Positions 7,952-18,369 are shown, numbered from the stretch's first letter. The stretch: DNA of 64,000 nucleotides from Lactococcus allomyrinae (GCF_003627095.1 NZ_CP032627.1:372001-436000), one strand, 5' to 3'. The notes: a model not told the origin generated them from the sequence alone. Program-made: numbers and translations.

Positions 7952-9712
7952 ATGACCTATTATAATGAAAAAATAAAAAACAAGAAAAAGTTATTTCGTA
8001 TAGGACAAGCGAGTCTTATGCTTTTATGTATAAGTTTGCCATTTTTGAGCATGACTTCACAAGTCCAAGCAGAAGAACAATCAAACCAATCCCCAAATAC
8101 CTTAGCAGCCCCTGCGGATAACATTATATCTATTCCAGATAGTTTTCTAAAACAAGCAATTGTATCTGCTCTAGGATTAGCCGCAGGAAGTGATGTAACA
8201 CAGTCTGATATGGCTCGCTTAACCTCTCTAACATTAAATTCTGCACAGATTAGTAGTTTTGAAGGGCTAGAATATGGAGTAAACCTATCATACATCTACA
8301 TGAATGTGAATAACAATGTGACAGATTTTAGCCCTTTATCACAACTATCGTCATTAACGATGGTCTATCTCCAAACCTCAAGTCTCACAAGTAGTAATTT
8401 CCCAGACTTAAGTAAGAGCACGAGACTAACAAATCTGAGTTTGGCTAGAACTAGTATAGATGATAACGTACTCCCTAAACTTGCAAAATTAACTAGTTTG
8501 ACAGTTCTAAATTTAGACTCAAATATGAATATCACTACGATTGCACCTTTAAAGACATTACCTAATCTAAAATCATTGAATGTTCAGTTTTGTGGAATTA
8601 CAGACTTTACTGTCATTAACCAATTTCCAGTCCTTAACAACTTGGCTGCTTTTGGACAGAACACAGGACGAAATGATTTGCCTACCACGATTGGTCGCTC
8701 CTCTTTAGACTATAATTCTGATAATCAAACTTTATTTTTGCCTTTCTTAATGATGCCTAATCGAATGATAAATTTTGATGGTTATATTCCACCGTTTACA
8801 ACTTCGAATACAGCAAGTAATACATATCTGGATTTCAACGGGGTACAGTTACCAGCAGATCGCCTACAGATTGATGAGCAAGGGATAACAGTTCTAGGTG
8901 TGACTGAGGATGAGTTTAAAAATATCACTAGTTTTGAATACAATGCTCGTATAAATAATCCAGCGGGAACTTATGCCACACCTGATGGTTACACATTTTA
9001 TGCCATTTCATCAGGAACTTATCTTCACCAATTTAAGGTTGCTGAGGATGGGCAGCCTGTGACTGTTCATTATCAAGATGAAAATGGAGAAAAAATTAGT
9101 GGAGTAGCTGATAAGACTATTTCTGGATATGCAGGAGAGGCATATGATACCACGACGTCAGAATATAAAATAGAAATTCCAGGTTATCATATTGATGAAA
9201 ATAGAATCCCAGATAACGCAGTAGGAGCATTTACTGCTCAAGCTCAGACAGTAACTTACACATACATTAAAGATAAAAAAGCAACTATTGCAGCTCATGA
9301 CTCAACGCTATATGTAGGAGATAGTTGGAAACCTGCAGATAACTTTGATGGAGCTACTGATGAAGACGGAAATGCTGTTATTTTTGAACAAAATATGACA
9401 GATGATAAGGTAGATACTAGTAAATCTGGTATATATCCTGTCAACTACTCATATCATGGAGCGACTACAACAATAAATGTGACTGTTTTAGAAAAAACGC
9501 CAGAGAATTCAGAATCAACAGATAATCAAAAACCGAAAGAAAAAGATGACGAAAATAGGACTTCATCAAGTAAAAACAAAGAAAAGCCAAATCCAAATAT
9601 AAAGAAAAAGACTCTTCCTAGGACAGGCGAGAATTCAGAAAATATGTTATTTATTACAGGAGTTACTTTTATCTTTGGAAGTCTTATCTATCTTAAAATA
9701 AGAAAAGATTAA
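7952..9712 (+). CDS. LPXTG-anchored leucine-rich repeat (internalin-like) surface protein
   Basis: A 586-residue secreted protein anchored to the wall by sortase. Residues 1-40 form a signal peptide (KKK, then a hydrophobic core, with likely cleavage after VQA). About 60-240 hold internalin-type leucine-rich repeats (LTSLTLNSAQISSFEGLEYG, LTSLTVLNLDSN and similar). About 365-440 is a MucBP-like domain (VTVHYQDENGEKISG), followed by a bacterial Ig-like segment and a charged Pro/Lys/Glu linker. The sorting signal LPRTGE is at 555-560, with a hydrophobic stretch and the tail KIRKD. The ligand is unknown. It is monocistronic, between two terminators, with a possible attenuator upstream. Confidence 0.9.
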   Translation: MTYYNEKIKNKKKLFRIGQASLMLLCISLPFLSMTSQVQAEEQSNQSPNTLAAPADNIISIPDSFLKQAIVSALGLAAGSDVTQSDMARLTSLTLNSAQISSFEGLEYGVNLSYIYMNVNNNVTDFSPLSQLSSLTMVYLQTSSLTSSNFPDLSKSTRLTNLSLARTSIDDNVLPKLAKLTSLTVLNLDSNMNITTIAPLKTLPNLKSLNVQFCGITDFTVINQFPVLNNLAAFGQNTGRNDLPTTIGRSSLDYNSDNQTLFLPFLMMPNRMINFDGYIPPFTTSNTASNTYLDFNGVQLPADRLQIDEQGITVLGVTEDEFKNITSFEYNARINNPAGTYATPDGYTFYAISSGTYLHQFKVAEDGQPVTVHYQDENGEKISGVADKTISGYAGEAYDTTTSEYKIEIPGYHIDENRIPDNAVGAFTAQAQTVTYTYIKDKKATIAAHDSTLYVGDSWKPADNFDGATDEDGNAVIFEQNMTDDKVDTSKSGIYPVNYSYHGATTTINVTVLEKTPENSESTDNQKPKEKDDENRTSSSKNKEKPNPNIKKKTLPRTGENSENMLFITGVTFIFGSLIYLKIRKD

Positions 9713-9722
9713 TAAGTTTAAT

Positions 9723-9754
9723 AAAAAACGACTAGAATTGGTCGTTTTTTATTA
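9723..9754 (+). terminator. Rho-independent terminator after the LRR protein
   Basis: AAAAAACGAC (9723-9732) and GTCGTTTTTT (9741-9750) form a 10-bp stem with an 8-base loop. Confidence 0.85.
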
Positions 9755-9766
9755 AAACAGAGATAT

Positions 9767-9774
9767 GTTATAAT
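9767..9774 (+). promoter_or_regulatory. -10 element for the ArsC-like gene
   Basis: TATAAT at 9769-9774 preceded by TGT gives an extended -10 (TGTTATAAT is read from 9766). It lies about 48 bases before the start codon and directly after the preceding terminator. Confidence 0.5.
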
Positions 9775-9821
9775 GAAATAAGCTACACAGATTTATAATT
9801 ATAACAAAAAGGAAGTGAAAA

Positions 9822-10172
9822 ATGTACGATTTTTACTGGTATCCAAAATGTTCAACTTGTCGTAAAGCCAAGGTGCAGCTTGACTCTCTTGGAATTGAAT
9901 ATAGAGAAATTGATTTGAAGTTGCTCCCTCCAACAGCAGAAAACTTTGAAGCCTGGTTTGCTCAGGGAGATTTTCCTACAAAAAGGTTCTTTAACACGAG
10001 CGGTCTTGTTTACCGGGAGTTGGGATTGAAAGACAAGTTGGATTCACTTTCAGAAGCAGAAATGGCACAATTACTTGCATCAGATGGTATGTTGATTAAG
10101 CGTCCGCTCATCGTCAAAGATGGAAAAGTTCAGCACATTGGTTACAAAGAAGAACAGTATAATAGCTTATAA
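9822..10172 (+). CDS. ArsC/Spx-family thioredoxin-fold protein
   Basis: A 116-residue protein with the CXXC motif C10-S-T-C13 near the N-terminus and the ArsC-type fold end KRPLIVKDGKVQHIGYKEEQY. Length and motif place it with arsenate-reductase-related proteins (YusI/Spx-like). It lacks clear features that would distinguish a true arsenate reductase from a redox-sensing Spx homologue. No ars genes are nearby, so a redox or regulatory role is as likely as arsenate reduction. AAAAGGAAG precedes the ATG. Confidence 0.85.
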   Translation: MYDFYWYPKCSTCRKAKVQLDSLGIEYREIDLKLLPPTAENFEAWFAQGDFPTKRFFNTSGLVYRELGLKDKLDSLSEAEMAQLLASDGMLIKRPLIVKDGKVQHIGYKEEQYNSL

Positions 10173-10214
10173 TGAAGCTATTCTTTTCTAAGCGAATTGA
10201 GACAAAGTTGAAAT

Positions 10215-10363
10215 AGGACAAATGAAGTCAAGACTTATTCAGTAGGAGATTCGACTAGATGAAATAATCTTGTCCTAGCAAAAGTTAAAGCAGTCAAACG
10301 AAATGCGAAATTTAGGACACACTTGCTTTGATAAAAAAATGAGTTGGTTAGACTCATTTTTTT
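10215..10363 (+). repeat. Degenerate mosaic repeat ending in a terminator
   Basis: Around 10225-10330 the sequence is a decayed relative of the intergenic family: ATTCAGTAGGAGATTC, and ATTTAGGACACACTTGCTTTG close to the 48090 version. At 10333-10363, AAAAAAATGAGT pairs with ACTCATTTTTTT, a good rho-independent terminator for the ArsC-like gene. A 61-codon open frame here is not a convincing gene. Confidence 0.55.
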
Positions 10364-10474
10364 ATGTAATAATTTTTATGGAGCACTATTTTCGGAGATG
10401 TTTGGTAGAGAGCCATTTTATCATGATGATAATAATCGAAATTGTAATCATATTAAGTGCTCCTAGTAGGAAAA

Positions 10475-10515
10475 TTTATTTCATTTGAAAGTATATTTAT
10501 TTCTTATGAAATAAA
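10475..10515. repeat. Inverted repeat between ArsC-like and deoR-type genes
   Basis: TTTATTTCAT (10475-10484) and ATGAAATAAA (10506-10515) are perfect inverted 10-mers. It may be a hairpin; no function is assigned. Confidence 0.4.
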
Positions 10516-10542
10516 TATAGCATAAGTTAGATAATCTGTCAA

Positions 10543-10574
10543 TAAAAAATCTGGAAGTAGTCCAGATTTTTTTT
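10543..10574. terminator. Bidirectional terminator for the DeoR gene
   Basis: AAAAAATCTGGA and TCCAGATTTTTTTT form a stem around a short loop, with T-runs usable on both strands. It closes the minus-strand DeoR gene. Confidence 0.75.
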
Positions 10575-10593
10575 ATAAATATAATTTATTGAG

Positions 10594-11337
10594 TTAAGCG
10601 ATAATCACATCAATTTGATTTTGAGTGAGGAAACTTTTTATTTTATTGCTAATCGAACGATCGGTATAGATTTTTGAGATTTCAGAAAATGAAAACTCCG
10701 TGACTGTCCCATTTTGTTGAAATTTTGAAGCATCTGTCAGGATGATAACCTCTTTTGCGGCAGCTGACATGAGATGAGTCGTATCGCTTCTATCAATATC
10801 GTTACTTCTAAACCCACGAACCTCATCAAAACCATCAATGCCAATGAATAACTTATCAACATAAAATTCGTCAACTACTTTTTTTATTAAAGGTCCTACA
10901 TTAACTTGTGAGTTACTTTGATATTCTCCTCCAAGTAAAATCACTTTAATTGCATCAGATTTACGTACATAGTTGGCGATAAAAACAGAATTTGTGATTA
11001 GGGTAATATTTTTGCGATTAAAGGCTAGTTCTTCGGCGAGTAAGGCACAAGTGGAACCTGATTCAATCATGACAACGTCACCATCAAGAATATTTTCAGC
11101 AGCTTTTAAAGCAATTTTACGCTTTAAATCATAATTTTTGGCTAAACGAAAGTTGATGTCATCAGTGTTGTTTATCACGGCAAAACCATGTTGGCGATTG
11201 ATGATTCCCTTTTCTTCAAGTTTATCGAGGTCTTTCCTAATGGTAACATTTGAAACATCAAGCAATTCTGCAAGTTTGTTGACTTCTATCTTTTTAGCAT
11301 CACTAACAATTTTGATTATTTCTTCTGAACGCGACAT
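10594..11337 (-). CDS. DeoR-family transcriptional regulator
   Basis: A 247-residue repressor of the sugar-metabolism type. The N-terminal winged helix-turn-helix (KIEVNKLAELLDVSNVTIRK, about 16-35) is followed by a DeoR C-terminal sugar-phosphate sensor domain with GDVVMIESGSTCALLAEEL, NSVFIANYV and IGIDGFDEVRGF. It stands alone between terminators with no sugar operon beside it, so its target and inducer cannot be read from this window. Confidence 0.9.
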   Translation of the reverse strand: MSRSEEIIKIVSDAKKIEVNKLAELLDVSNVTIRKDLDKLEEKGIINRQHGFAVINNTDDINFRLAKNYDLKRKIALKAAENILDGDVVMIESGSTCALLAEELAFNRKNITLITNSVFIANYVRKSDAIKVILLGGEYQSNSQVNVGPLIKKVVDEFYVDKLFIGIDGFDEVRGFRSNDIDRSDTTHLMSAAAKEVIILTDASKFQQNGTVTEFSFSEISKIYTDRSISNKIKSFLTQNQIDVIIA

Positions 11338-11394
11338 AAGGAGACCTCACAAATAGATTTACTTTGAGCTTATCACAAAAAAGATAAAAAATAA

Positions 11395-11426
11395 AATAAT
11401 TAGCCAAAAGAAAGCTAATTATTTTT
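11395..11426. terminator. Terminator between exoA and the DeoR gene
   Basis: AATAATTAGC and GCTAATTATTTTT pair around a 9-base loop. On the minus strand it ends exoA transcription, with A/T runs on both sides. Confidence 0.75.
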
Positions 11427-11444
11427 GAATGAAAATGATTGATT

Positions 11445-12302
11445 TTAAATTTCAAATTCTAATAAAATAGGAATGTGATCCAAGCGTTCTCCAGAATCCA
11501 TTGGTTCAGAAGTTAGAAGCTGTTCAGCAATCCGGTTGGAAACGAGCCAGTAGTCGATTCTCCAACCAGAATTATTGATTTTTGAAGTTTTTGCGCGTTG
11601 GGCAAACCAAGTATAAAGGCTACGTCCCTCTGTGTAAAAGCGCTCAATATCACCATGAATTTTACGGAAACTATCGGTAAACCCACTGGCTAAAAGTAAA
11701 CCAAATTTTTCACGCTCTTGATCTGTAAAACCGGCAGTATTACGGTTTCCTTTTGGATTGGCAAGGTCAATCTCAGTATAGGCAGCATTAAAGTCACCAC
11801 AAGCAAATACAGGTTTTTGAGCATCCAAACTTTTCAGATACTCACGGTATTTATCATCCCAAATTCCTCGTAAATCTAAGCGTGTTAACCCTTCTTGAGC
11901 ATTTGGCGTATAGACCGTTGTGACAAAGAAATCAGGAAATTCAAGGGTAATGATGCGACCTTCAAAATCCATTGGACTGGGTGCTCCAATTTCTGGATAA
12001 GTGACAATGGGTTCAGGTAAGTTCTTTTTGTAGAGGAACATTGTACCTGAATAACCTTTTCTAGCAGGTTCATTAGATGAACGCCAAACAATATTATAGT
12101 CTGCAAATAGGTCTTCTAGCACTTCAAGATGGGCTTTTTTAGGGCCTGATGAAGGAAGTTTTGTTTCTTGAATAGCAAGAACATCGGGTTTTGCATCAGC
12201 AAGTTGTTTGACAACAGCGAGTGATAATGCTGCCCGTTCAGAAGTGCCTGTTAGTGCTGCATTGAGAGAATCAATGTTCCATGAGATAAATTTGTATTTC
12301 AT
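11445..12302 (-). CDS. exoA: Exodeoxyribonuclease III-type AP endonuclease ExoA
   Basis: Mg-dependent base-excision-repair nuclease of the exonuclease III/APE1 family, 285 residues. It begins MKYKFISWNIDSLNAAL, the conserved first strand, with AAAGGAAA upstream on the minus strand, so the start at 12302 is preferred over an in-frame extension to 12359. Catalytic motifs include IQETKL, GDFNAAYTEIDL, the SGFTDSFR segment and WRIDYWLVS, with LDHIPILLEF at the C-terminus containing the catalytic Asp-His. It is divergent from metG. Confidence 0.94.
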   Translation of the reverse strand: MKYKFISWNIDSLNAALTGTSERAALSLAVVKQLADAKPDVLAIQETKLPSSGPKKAHLEVLEDLFADYNIVWRSSNEPARKGYSGTMFLYKKNLPEPIVTYPEIGAPSPMDFEGRIITLEFPDFFVTTVYTPNAQEGLTRLDLRGIWDDKYREYLKSLDAQKPVFACGDFNAAYTEIDLANPKGNRNTAGFTDQEREKFGLLLASGFTDSFRKIHGDIERFYTEGRSLYTWFAQRAKTSKINNSGWRIDYWLVSNRIAEQLLTSEPMDSGERLDHIPILLEFEI

Positions 12303-12386
12303 TGTATTTCCTTTTTGATTTCTATAAGATTGAGAGGGATTACTGGAAGCAATCGTCATCTGATAAGATTAATTATATCAAATTTT

Positions 12387-14438
<2,052 letters not shown>

Positions 14439-14439
<1 letters not shown>

Positions 14440-14975
14440 TGATGAAACATGAAAAACAAGATTTGTCAGCACTGACAGAAAAACTGATAATTGAAAATGT
14501 AAATCTGTCAGTACTGACAGAAGTTATGATGATTGAAACCACTGGTTTTTCGGCTGAAGAAGCAGCGACGGAAACCGCAATGCGTGAACGTATTGAGAAA
14601 GTGCAAGACACTTTTCTTGTTGCTAAGACAGACTCAGGAAAAGTAGTGGGATTTATTGTCGCTTGTGCTTCAAAAGTACGCTATATTACAGATGAATTAT
14701 TTGAGAATGTACGAAAAAATGAAGAAGCTGACGATTATCTCTTGGTGTTAAGTCTTGCAGTTTTACCTGAGTTTCAGCATCAGGGGATTGCGGGAAAACT
14801 TCTCTTTGCTTTAGAAAATGTAGCTAAAAAACAGCAGCGCAAAGCAATAAGCTTGACTTGCTTGGCAGAAAAGGTAGGTTTTTATGAGGCTAACGGCTAT
14901 TGCAACGAGGGCGTTTCGACGTCGAGCCATGCTCGTGAAATTTGGTATAATCTTGTTTTAGAGTTGGCATACTAG
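14439..14975 (+). CDS. GNAT-family N-acetyltransferase
   Basis: A 178-residue protein with the acetyl-CoA binding signature VLSLAVLPEFQHQGIAGKLL (about 104-123) and a C-terminal LTCLAEKVGFYEANGY segment typical of GNATs. The substrate is unknown. It starts one base inside the metG stop (TAATG), so it is probably translationally coupled. The N-terminal 30 residues contain two copies of the window-wide palindrome, read as LSALTE and LSVLTE; the real domain seems to begin around the second. Confidence 0.85.
14463..14520. repeat. Two CTGTCAG palindromes in the GNAT gene
   Basis: TTGTCAGCACTGACAG (14463-14478) and CTGTCAGTACTGACAG (14505-14520) lie 26 bases apart and share one reading frame. Confidence 0.9.
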
Positions 14976-15069
14976 ACTGACTCTAGGTGGTTGCAAAGCA
15001 AGCACAATTAACCAAAAATCGGACTGCTTTTTAGTTGATTTAGTATAGAAGAGAATTGAGTGTGATGAT

Positions 15070-15309
15070 ATGACATTTGAAGAAATTTTACCTTTGCTTA
15101 AAACTGGTAAGAAGGCGGTACGTACAGAAGGTTGGGGTGGTACCGAAAATTATGTGAAAATTTATGATTCAATCATATTGGAAAATGGGGAAAAACTTGA
15201 TGTAACTCCTTATTTCCTAATTAATGTCGAAGGCGAAAGTGAGGGCTTTTCGATGTGGTCTCCTACACCATGCGATGTTTTGGCTAATGATTGGGTTCTT
15301 GTCGAATGA
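15070..15309 (+). CDS. DUF2829 / Tad2-like small protein
   Basis: A 79-residue protein matching the DUF2829 pattern: MTFEEILPLLKTGKKAVRTEGW near the N-terminus, a middle strand region, and the end FSMWSPTPCDVLANDWVLVE. Phage members of this family (Tad2) sequester the cyclic-nucleotide signal of Thoeris defence; chromosomal members are common and mostly uncharacterised. No ribosome site stronger than GTGATGAT is seen before the ATG. The stop overlaps the SDR gene start (ATGA), so the two are probably co-translated. No Thoeris genes or prophage are visible nearby. Confidence 0.8.
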   Translation: MTFEEILPLLKTGKKAVRTEGWGGTENYVKIYDSIILENGEKLDVTPYFLINVEGESEGFSMWSPTPCDVLANDWVLVE

Positions 15310-16040
15310 GATTTTCAGGTAAAAAAGTATTAGTAACAGGCGCAAGCTCTGGAATCGGTTTGGCTCAAACGCAGGCTTTTTTGGCAGAGGGAGCTGATGT
15401 CATTGCTGTTGACGTTAAAGTATTTACTGACAAAAATACTGTCAGTAAATTTTCAAATCTGTCAGTAAAAATTTGTGATGTTTCTGATGCTCATGCTGTT
15501 CAAGCGTTGGCTGAGGATGTGGGCGCCATCGATATTTTGTGTAATACAGCTGGAATTTTGGATGATTATGCGACCATAGAAGAAACGGATTTTATGCTAT
15601 GGCAGCGGATTTTACATATGAATCTTGATTCCATGTATTTGATGATTTCAGCATTTTTGCCGAAAATGAAACAGAAAAAATCAGGAGTGATTATCAATAT
15701 GGCCTCGGTTGCGGGGCTTGTTGCTGGAGGTGGAGGAGTTGCCTATACAGCCAGTAAACACGCAATTGTTGGATTGACGAAACAGTTAGCGCTAGATGAA
15801 GCTCAGCACGGAATACAAGTGCTTGGTATTGCTCCAGGAGCGATTGACACGCCGATGAATGCTGCAGATTTTTTAGAAAATGATGGAGAAATGGCAAAAT
15901 GGGTAGCATCTGAAACTCCTGCTAAACGTTGGGCAAGGGCTTTTGAGGTCGCAGAATTAACGCTGTTTTTGGCAAGTCCACAGGCAAATTATATGTCAGG
16001 GGCAATTGTTCCCATTGATGGGGGCTGGACCATTAAGTAA
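15306..16040 (+). CDS. Short-chain dehydrogenase/reductase
   Basis: A 244-residue classical SDR: TGASSGIG near residues 10-17, NTAG in place of NNAG, and catalytic residues in INMASVAG and YTASKHA. The end is MSGAIVPIDGGWTIK. The start at 15306 (MRFSGKKVLVTG) is preferred because it overlaps the upstream stop as ATGA and gives the normal N-terminus. The region about residues 40-60 contains copies of the palindrome half-sites (TDKNTVSK, NLSVK). The substrate is not deducible; it resembles 3-oxoacyl reductases and polyol dehydrogenases. Confidence 0.88.
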   Translation: MRFSGKKVLVTGASSGIGLAQTQAFLAEGADVIAVDVKVFTDKNTVSKFSNLSVKICDVSDAHAVQALAEDVGAIDILCNTAGILDDYATIEETDFMLWQRILHMNLDSMYLMISAFLPKMKQKKSGVIINMASVAGLVAGGGGVAYTASKHAIVGLTKQLALDEAQHGIQVLGIAPGAIDTPMNAADFLENDGEMAKWVASETPAKRWARAFEVAELTLFLASPQANYMSGAIVPIDGGWTIK

Positions 16041-16192
16041 TAGACTGATTTCTAAAAGCTTCAGCTTTGAATTGAAAACCAGCTCAGTCTTGCGTTCGCC
16101 TACTCAATGTTTGAAGTGAGATAAAGAAGCAGCAGTTTTCCCCGTTTGTAGGCATAAATAAGCAAAAAATTGGATTTTAGAGTAGATTTAAT

Positions 16193-16240
16193 ACTGACAG
16201 AAATCTGTCAGTAAATAAAAGTGTTGACAAAAGTCTGTCA
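16193..16240. repeat. Palindrome arms in reversed order before queT
   Basis: ACTGACAG-AAAT-CTGTCAGT (16193-16212) is the recurrent palindrome with its two halves swapped. It is followed by a related pair, TTGACA...TGTCAGCAC. It lies in the 357-bp SDR-queT gap, just upstream of the promoter. Confidence 0.7.
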
Positions 16241-16244
16241 GCAC

Positions 16245-16273
16245 TTTTCATTTTGCAAGAAATCTGATAAAAT
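16245..16273 (+). promoter_or_regulatory. queT promoter
   Basis: TTTTCA (16245-16250), 17 bases, then TAAAAT (16268-16273) with an upstream TGA making it an extended -10. It lies about 37 bases before the riboswitch. Confidence 0.5.
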
Positions 16274-16309
16274 AGGGACGTTGCTTTGACAGGAATAGAG
16301 AAAAGCAAT

Positions 16310-16392
16310 CCTCAGGACTTATGACCTTTGCCTGAGCATATTTCAAGTGAACTGAGATTGCAAAATCAAATTCAACGGTTTCACTAAAGGAG
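16310..16392 (+). ncRNA. preQ1-II riboswitch
   Basis: The layout matches the preQ1-II class known upstream of COG4708 (queT) genes in streptococci and lactococci. A first stem CTCAGG/CCTGAG encloses a CTTATGACCTTTG loop, then comes CATATTTCA, then AGTGAA pairing with TTTCACT near the 3' end, and finally AAAGGAGA, which doubles as the Shine-Dalgarno. Ligand binding would hide that site and lower QueT translation. The arm between AGTGAA and TTTCACT is long, with its own small stem, as in many members. Confidence 0.8.
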
Positions 16393-16397
16393 AAAAA

Positions 16398-16907
16398 TTG
16401 AAAAAATCAAGAACTTATGATGTAGTGACAATTGCTATTGTCGCGGCGCTGTATGTCATTTTGACTGTGGCACCAGGATTGAACGCTATCAGCTATGGAC
16501 CAGTCCAGTTCAGAATTTCTGAAATGTTAAACTTTACAGCATTTTATAATAAAAAGTATATTATTGCTGTGACGATTGGATGCATGATTTCCAACTTTTT
16601 GAGTTTTACTTGGGTAGATGTCATCGTTGGTGGACTGTCAACGTTGGTCTTTCTAAGTTTGGGTGTTTTGTTATTTGAACGCTTTAAAAAGCAATATTTA
16701 TTTAATGGGCAGCTCAATAAAGCGTTTTTATATTTCGCCATTTTTTTCTCAATTAGCATGGTAACTATTGCAATTGAGCTTTATTATATCGCTGGTTTAC
16801 CTTTCTGGATCGACTGGGCGACGCTTGCGTTGGGCGAGTTTGCTAGTTTGATTGTGGGAGCGTTCATTATTGACAAACTTGGAAAACGGATTGATTTAAC
16901 GAAATAA
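16398..16907 (+). CDS. queT: QueT-family queuosine precursor transporter
   Basis: A 169-residue integral membrane protein, the substrate-binding S component of an ECF-type transporter thought to import queuosine precursors (preQ0/preQ1). It begins at TTG 16398 with AAAGGAG at 16386-16392. About five hydrophobic segments are visible, with ISYGPVQFRISEMLNF near residues 30-46 as a family hallmark. The preQ1-II riboswitch directly upstream supports the assignment. A short terminator follows. Confidence 0.92.
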   Translation: MKKSRTYDVVTIAIVAALYVILTVAPGLNAISYGPVQFRISEMLNFTAFYNKKYIIAVTIGCMISNFLSFTWVDVIVGGLSTLVFLSLGVLLFERFKKQYLFNGQLNKAFLYFAIFFSISMVTIAIELYYIAGLPFWIDWATLALGEFASLIVGAFIIDKLGKRIDLTK

Positions 16908-16909
16908 TT

Positions 16910-16932
16910 GTAGCCTTTAGGCTACTTTTTTG
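16910..16932 (+). terminator. Terminator after queT
   Basis: GTAGCC, loop TTTA, GGCTAC, then TTTTTT. Confidence 0.85.
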
Positions 16933-17059
16933 AACGAATAAGAAAACATTAGTGATAAGATTTGTTATAATTATATTAGACTCACATTAATAATGTTGTT
17001 CTATATACTAATTACCTTATTTTATCCTCTATTACTATAAGTAATGAGTATATTGTAAT

Positions 17060-17222
17060 GAAAAATGATTGAACGAACTGCAAATAGACTGAATTGCAGT
17101 GCCCACTGGTTGTTTAGTCTTGTTGCTTTAGCAACTTAGAACAAATGGACACCTGGCGTATAGACATCCGTGGTGAAAAATTTTTAGAGTGAGACTTATA
17201 ACTTCAGCCATGAACAAAGAAA
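17060..17222. repeat. Mosaic repeat fragment before the NAD(P)-binding gene
   Basis: GAACTGCAAATAGACTG...TTGTTGCTTTAGCAACTTAG with later GACACCTGGCGTATAGAC is a diverged copy of the family best seen at 60508-60640. It fills most of a 306-bp gap. Confidence 0.5.
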
Positions 17223-17238
17223 TAGGAGGTTTCATTTA

Positions 17239-17871
17239 ATGAAAAAAATTGCAGTAATCGCAGCAAGCGGAAAAGCAGGAAGTTTGATTGCTGAAAAAGC
17301 AATGACAAAAGGATTTGAAGTCGTTGCTATTGTCCGCAATAAAGCGCGTCTGAAAGTAGCTGTGACAGAGGTTATTGAGAAAAATATTTTTGATTTAACG
17401 TCAGAAGATTTGTCAGGATTTGACGCTGTCGTCCTCGCTTACCGTGCCCCTGAAGGGAATGAAGCTGAATATTCTAAAGTGGCACATCATGTCACAGAGA
17501 TTCTGTCAGGAAGTGCAACGCGTCTTATCGTAGTTGGAGGAGCGGGTTCGCTTTACTTGGATGAAAGTCGGACACGTCGTTTGGTTGACGAACTTTCCAA
17601 AGATTTGCCTTACTACCCAACCATTGCGGAGATGGGAAAAGCAAGTCTAATTTATAAAAATTCTAATGTTAATGTAACCTTCTTCTCACCTGCAGATTTT
17701 TTCGACCCAGAAGGAGCAGAAACTGGAAGCTACACAATTACCAGTGATATTTTTGAGAAAAATAAATCAGGAAAAAGTAGAGTAAGTTATGCAGATTATG
17801 CCGATGCAGTCGTAAATATGATTGATAAAGGGACACATCAGAACGAACATATCGGAATTTATGAGAACTAG
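17239..17871 (+). CDS. NAD(P)H-binding oxidoreductase-like protein
   Basis: A 210-residue single-domain Rossmann protein of the NAD(P)H-binding/NmrA-like (atypical SDR) type. It starts MKKIAVIAASGKAGSLIAEK, has a VAIVRNKARL cofactor-specificity segment, and carries RLIVVGGAGSLYLD in the middle. A strong AGGAGG lies 9 bases before the ATG. It is monocistronic, with its own terminator. The substrate is unknown; relatives are annotated as NAD(P)-dependent oxidoreductases or redox-responsive proteins. Confidence 0.85.
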   Translation: MKKIAVIAASGKAGSLIAEKAMTKGFEVVAIVRNKARLKVAVTEVIEKNIFDLTSEDLSGFDAVVLAYRAPEGNEAEYSKVAHHVTEILSGSATRLIVVGGAGSLYLDESRTRRLVDELSKDLPYYPTIAEMGKASLIYKNSNVNVTFFSPADFFDPEGAETGSYTITSDIFEKNKSGKSRVSYADYADAVVNMIDKGTHQNEHIGIYEN

Positions 17872-17872
17872 A

Positions 17873-17896
17873 AAATTGCACGAAAGTGCAATTTTT
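17873..17896 (+). terminator. Terminator
   Basis: AAATTGCAC and GTGCAATTT pair around a 4-base GAAA loop, followed by TTT. Confidence 0.85.
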
Positions 17897-17899
17897 TAT

Positions 17900-18369
17900 T
17901 GATTATGTACGATTTTGAACGCATTGTGAGAGATATTACTCTCATTTAATAAGTAGGTTCTTAGCGGTCATACAAATTTTAACCATTTTTTGGTATAATT
18001 GAGTTCATATGATGGGCAATAGACGAAAAAGATAAATTTCTAATAATCATCTTTAAGCTTTTAGCACCAACATTGCGGTGAGTATAGACCATGTAGCAAT
18101 GATGTATTTTTTATATAAGTTTATCTTTAATTTTTCTAAGAATAATCAGTAGACGAACTTGCAAATAGACACATTGTATTTGTTGTAGGGTTAGTTGTTA
18201 GCGATTGACTTTACCAATATTTGGTAAAAGTGCTACTTGAATTGATGTAGCATCTCAACTGTAAAACAACGGTAGTCGTCATCATAGACCTGTCGAAAGA
18301 GACAAAAAATTGAAATTGTATAAACGAGTATTTTGAAGCAAAATACTGCTGTATAAATGGAGGGGCTTT
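17900..18369 (+). other. 470-bp leader region upstream of rnc
   Basis: No gene seen. A clear extended -10, TGGTATAAT (TATAAT 17994-17999), lies 370 bases before rnc, so rnc may have a long leader. The leader contains a mosaic-repeat relative around 18150-18250 (AGACGAACTTGCAAATAGAC) and a hairpin AGTATTTTGA/GCAAAATACT near 18329-18347. I cannot match it to a known RNA family. Confidence 0.45.

Noticed and set aside
10303..10488. 61-codon frame after the ArsC-like gene
   Set aside because: It overlaps a repeat relic and a terminator hairpin, so it is unlikely to be translated.
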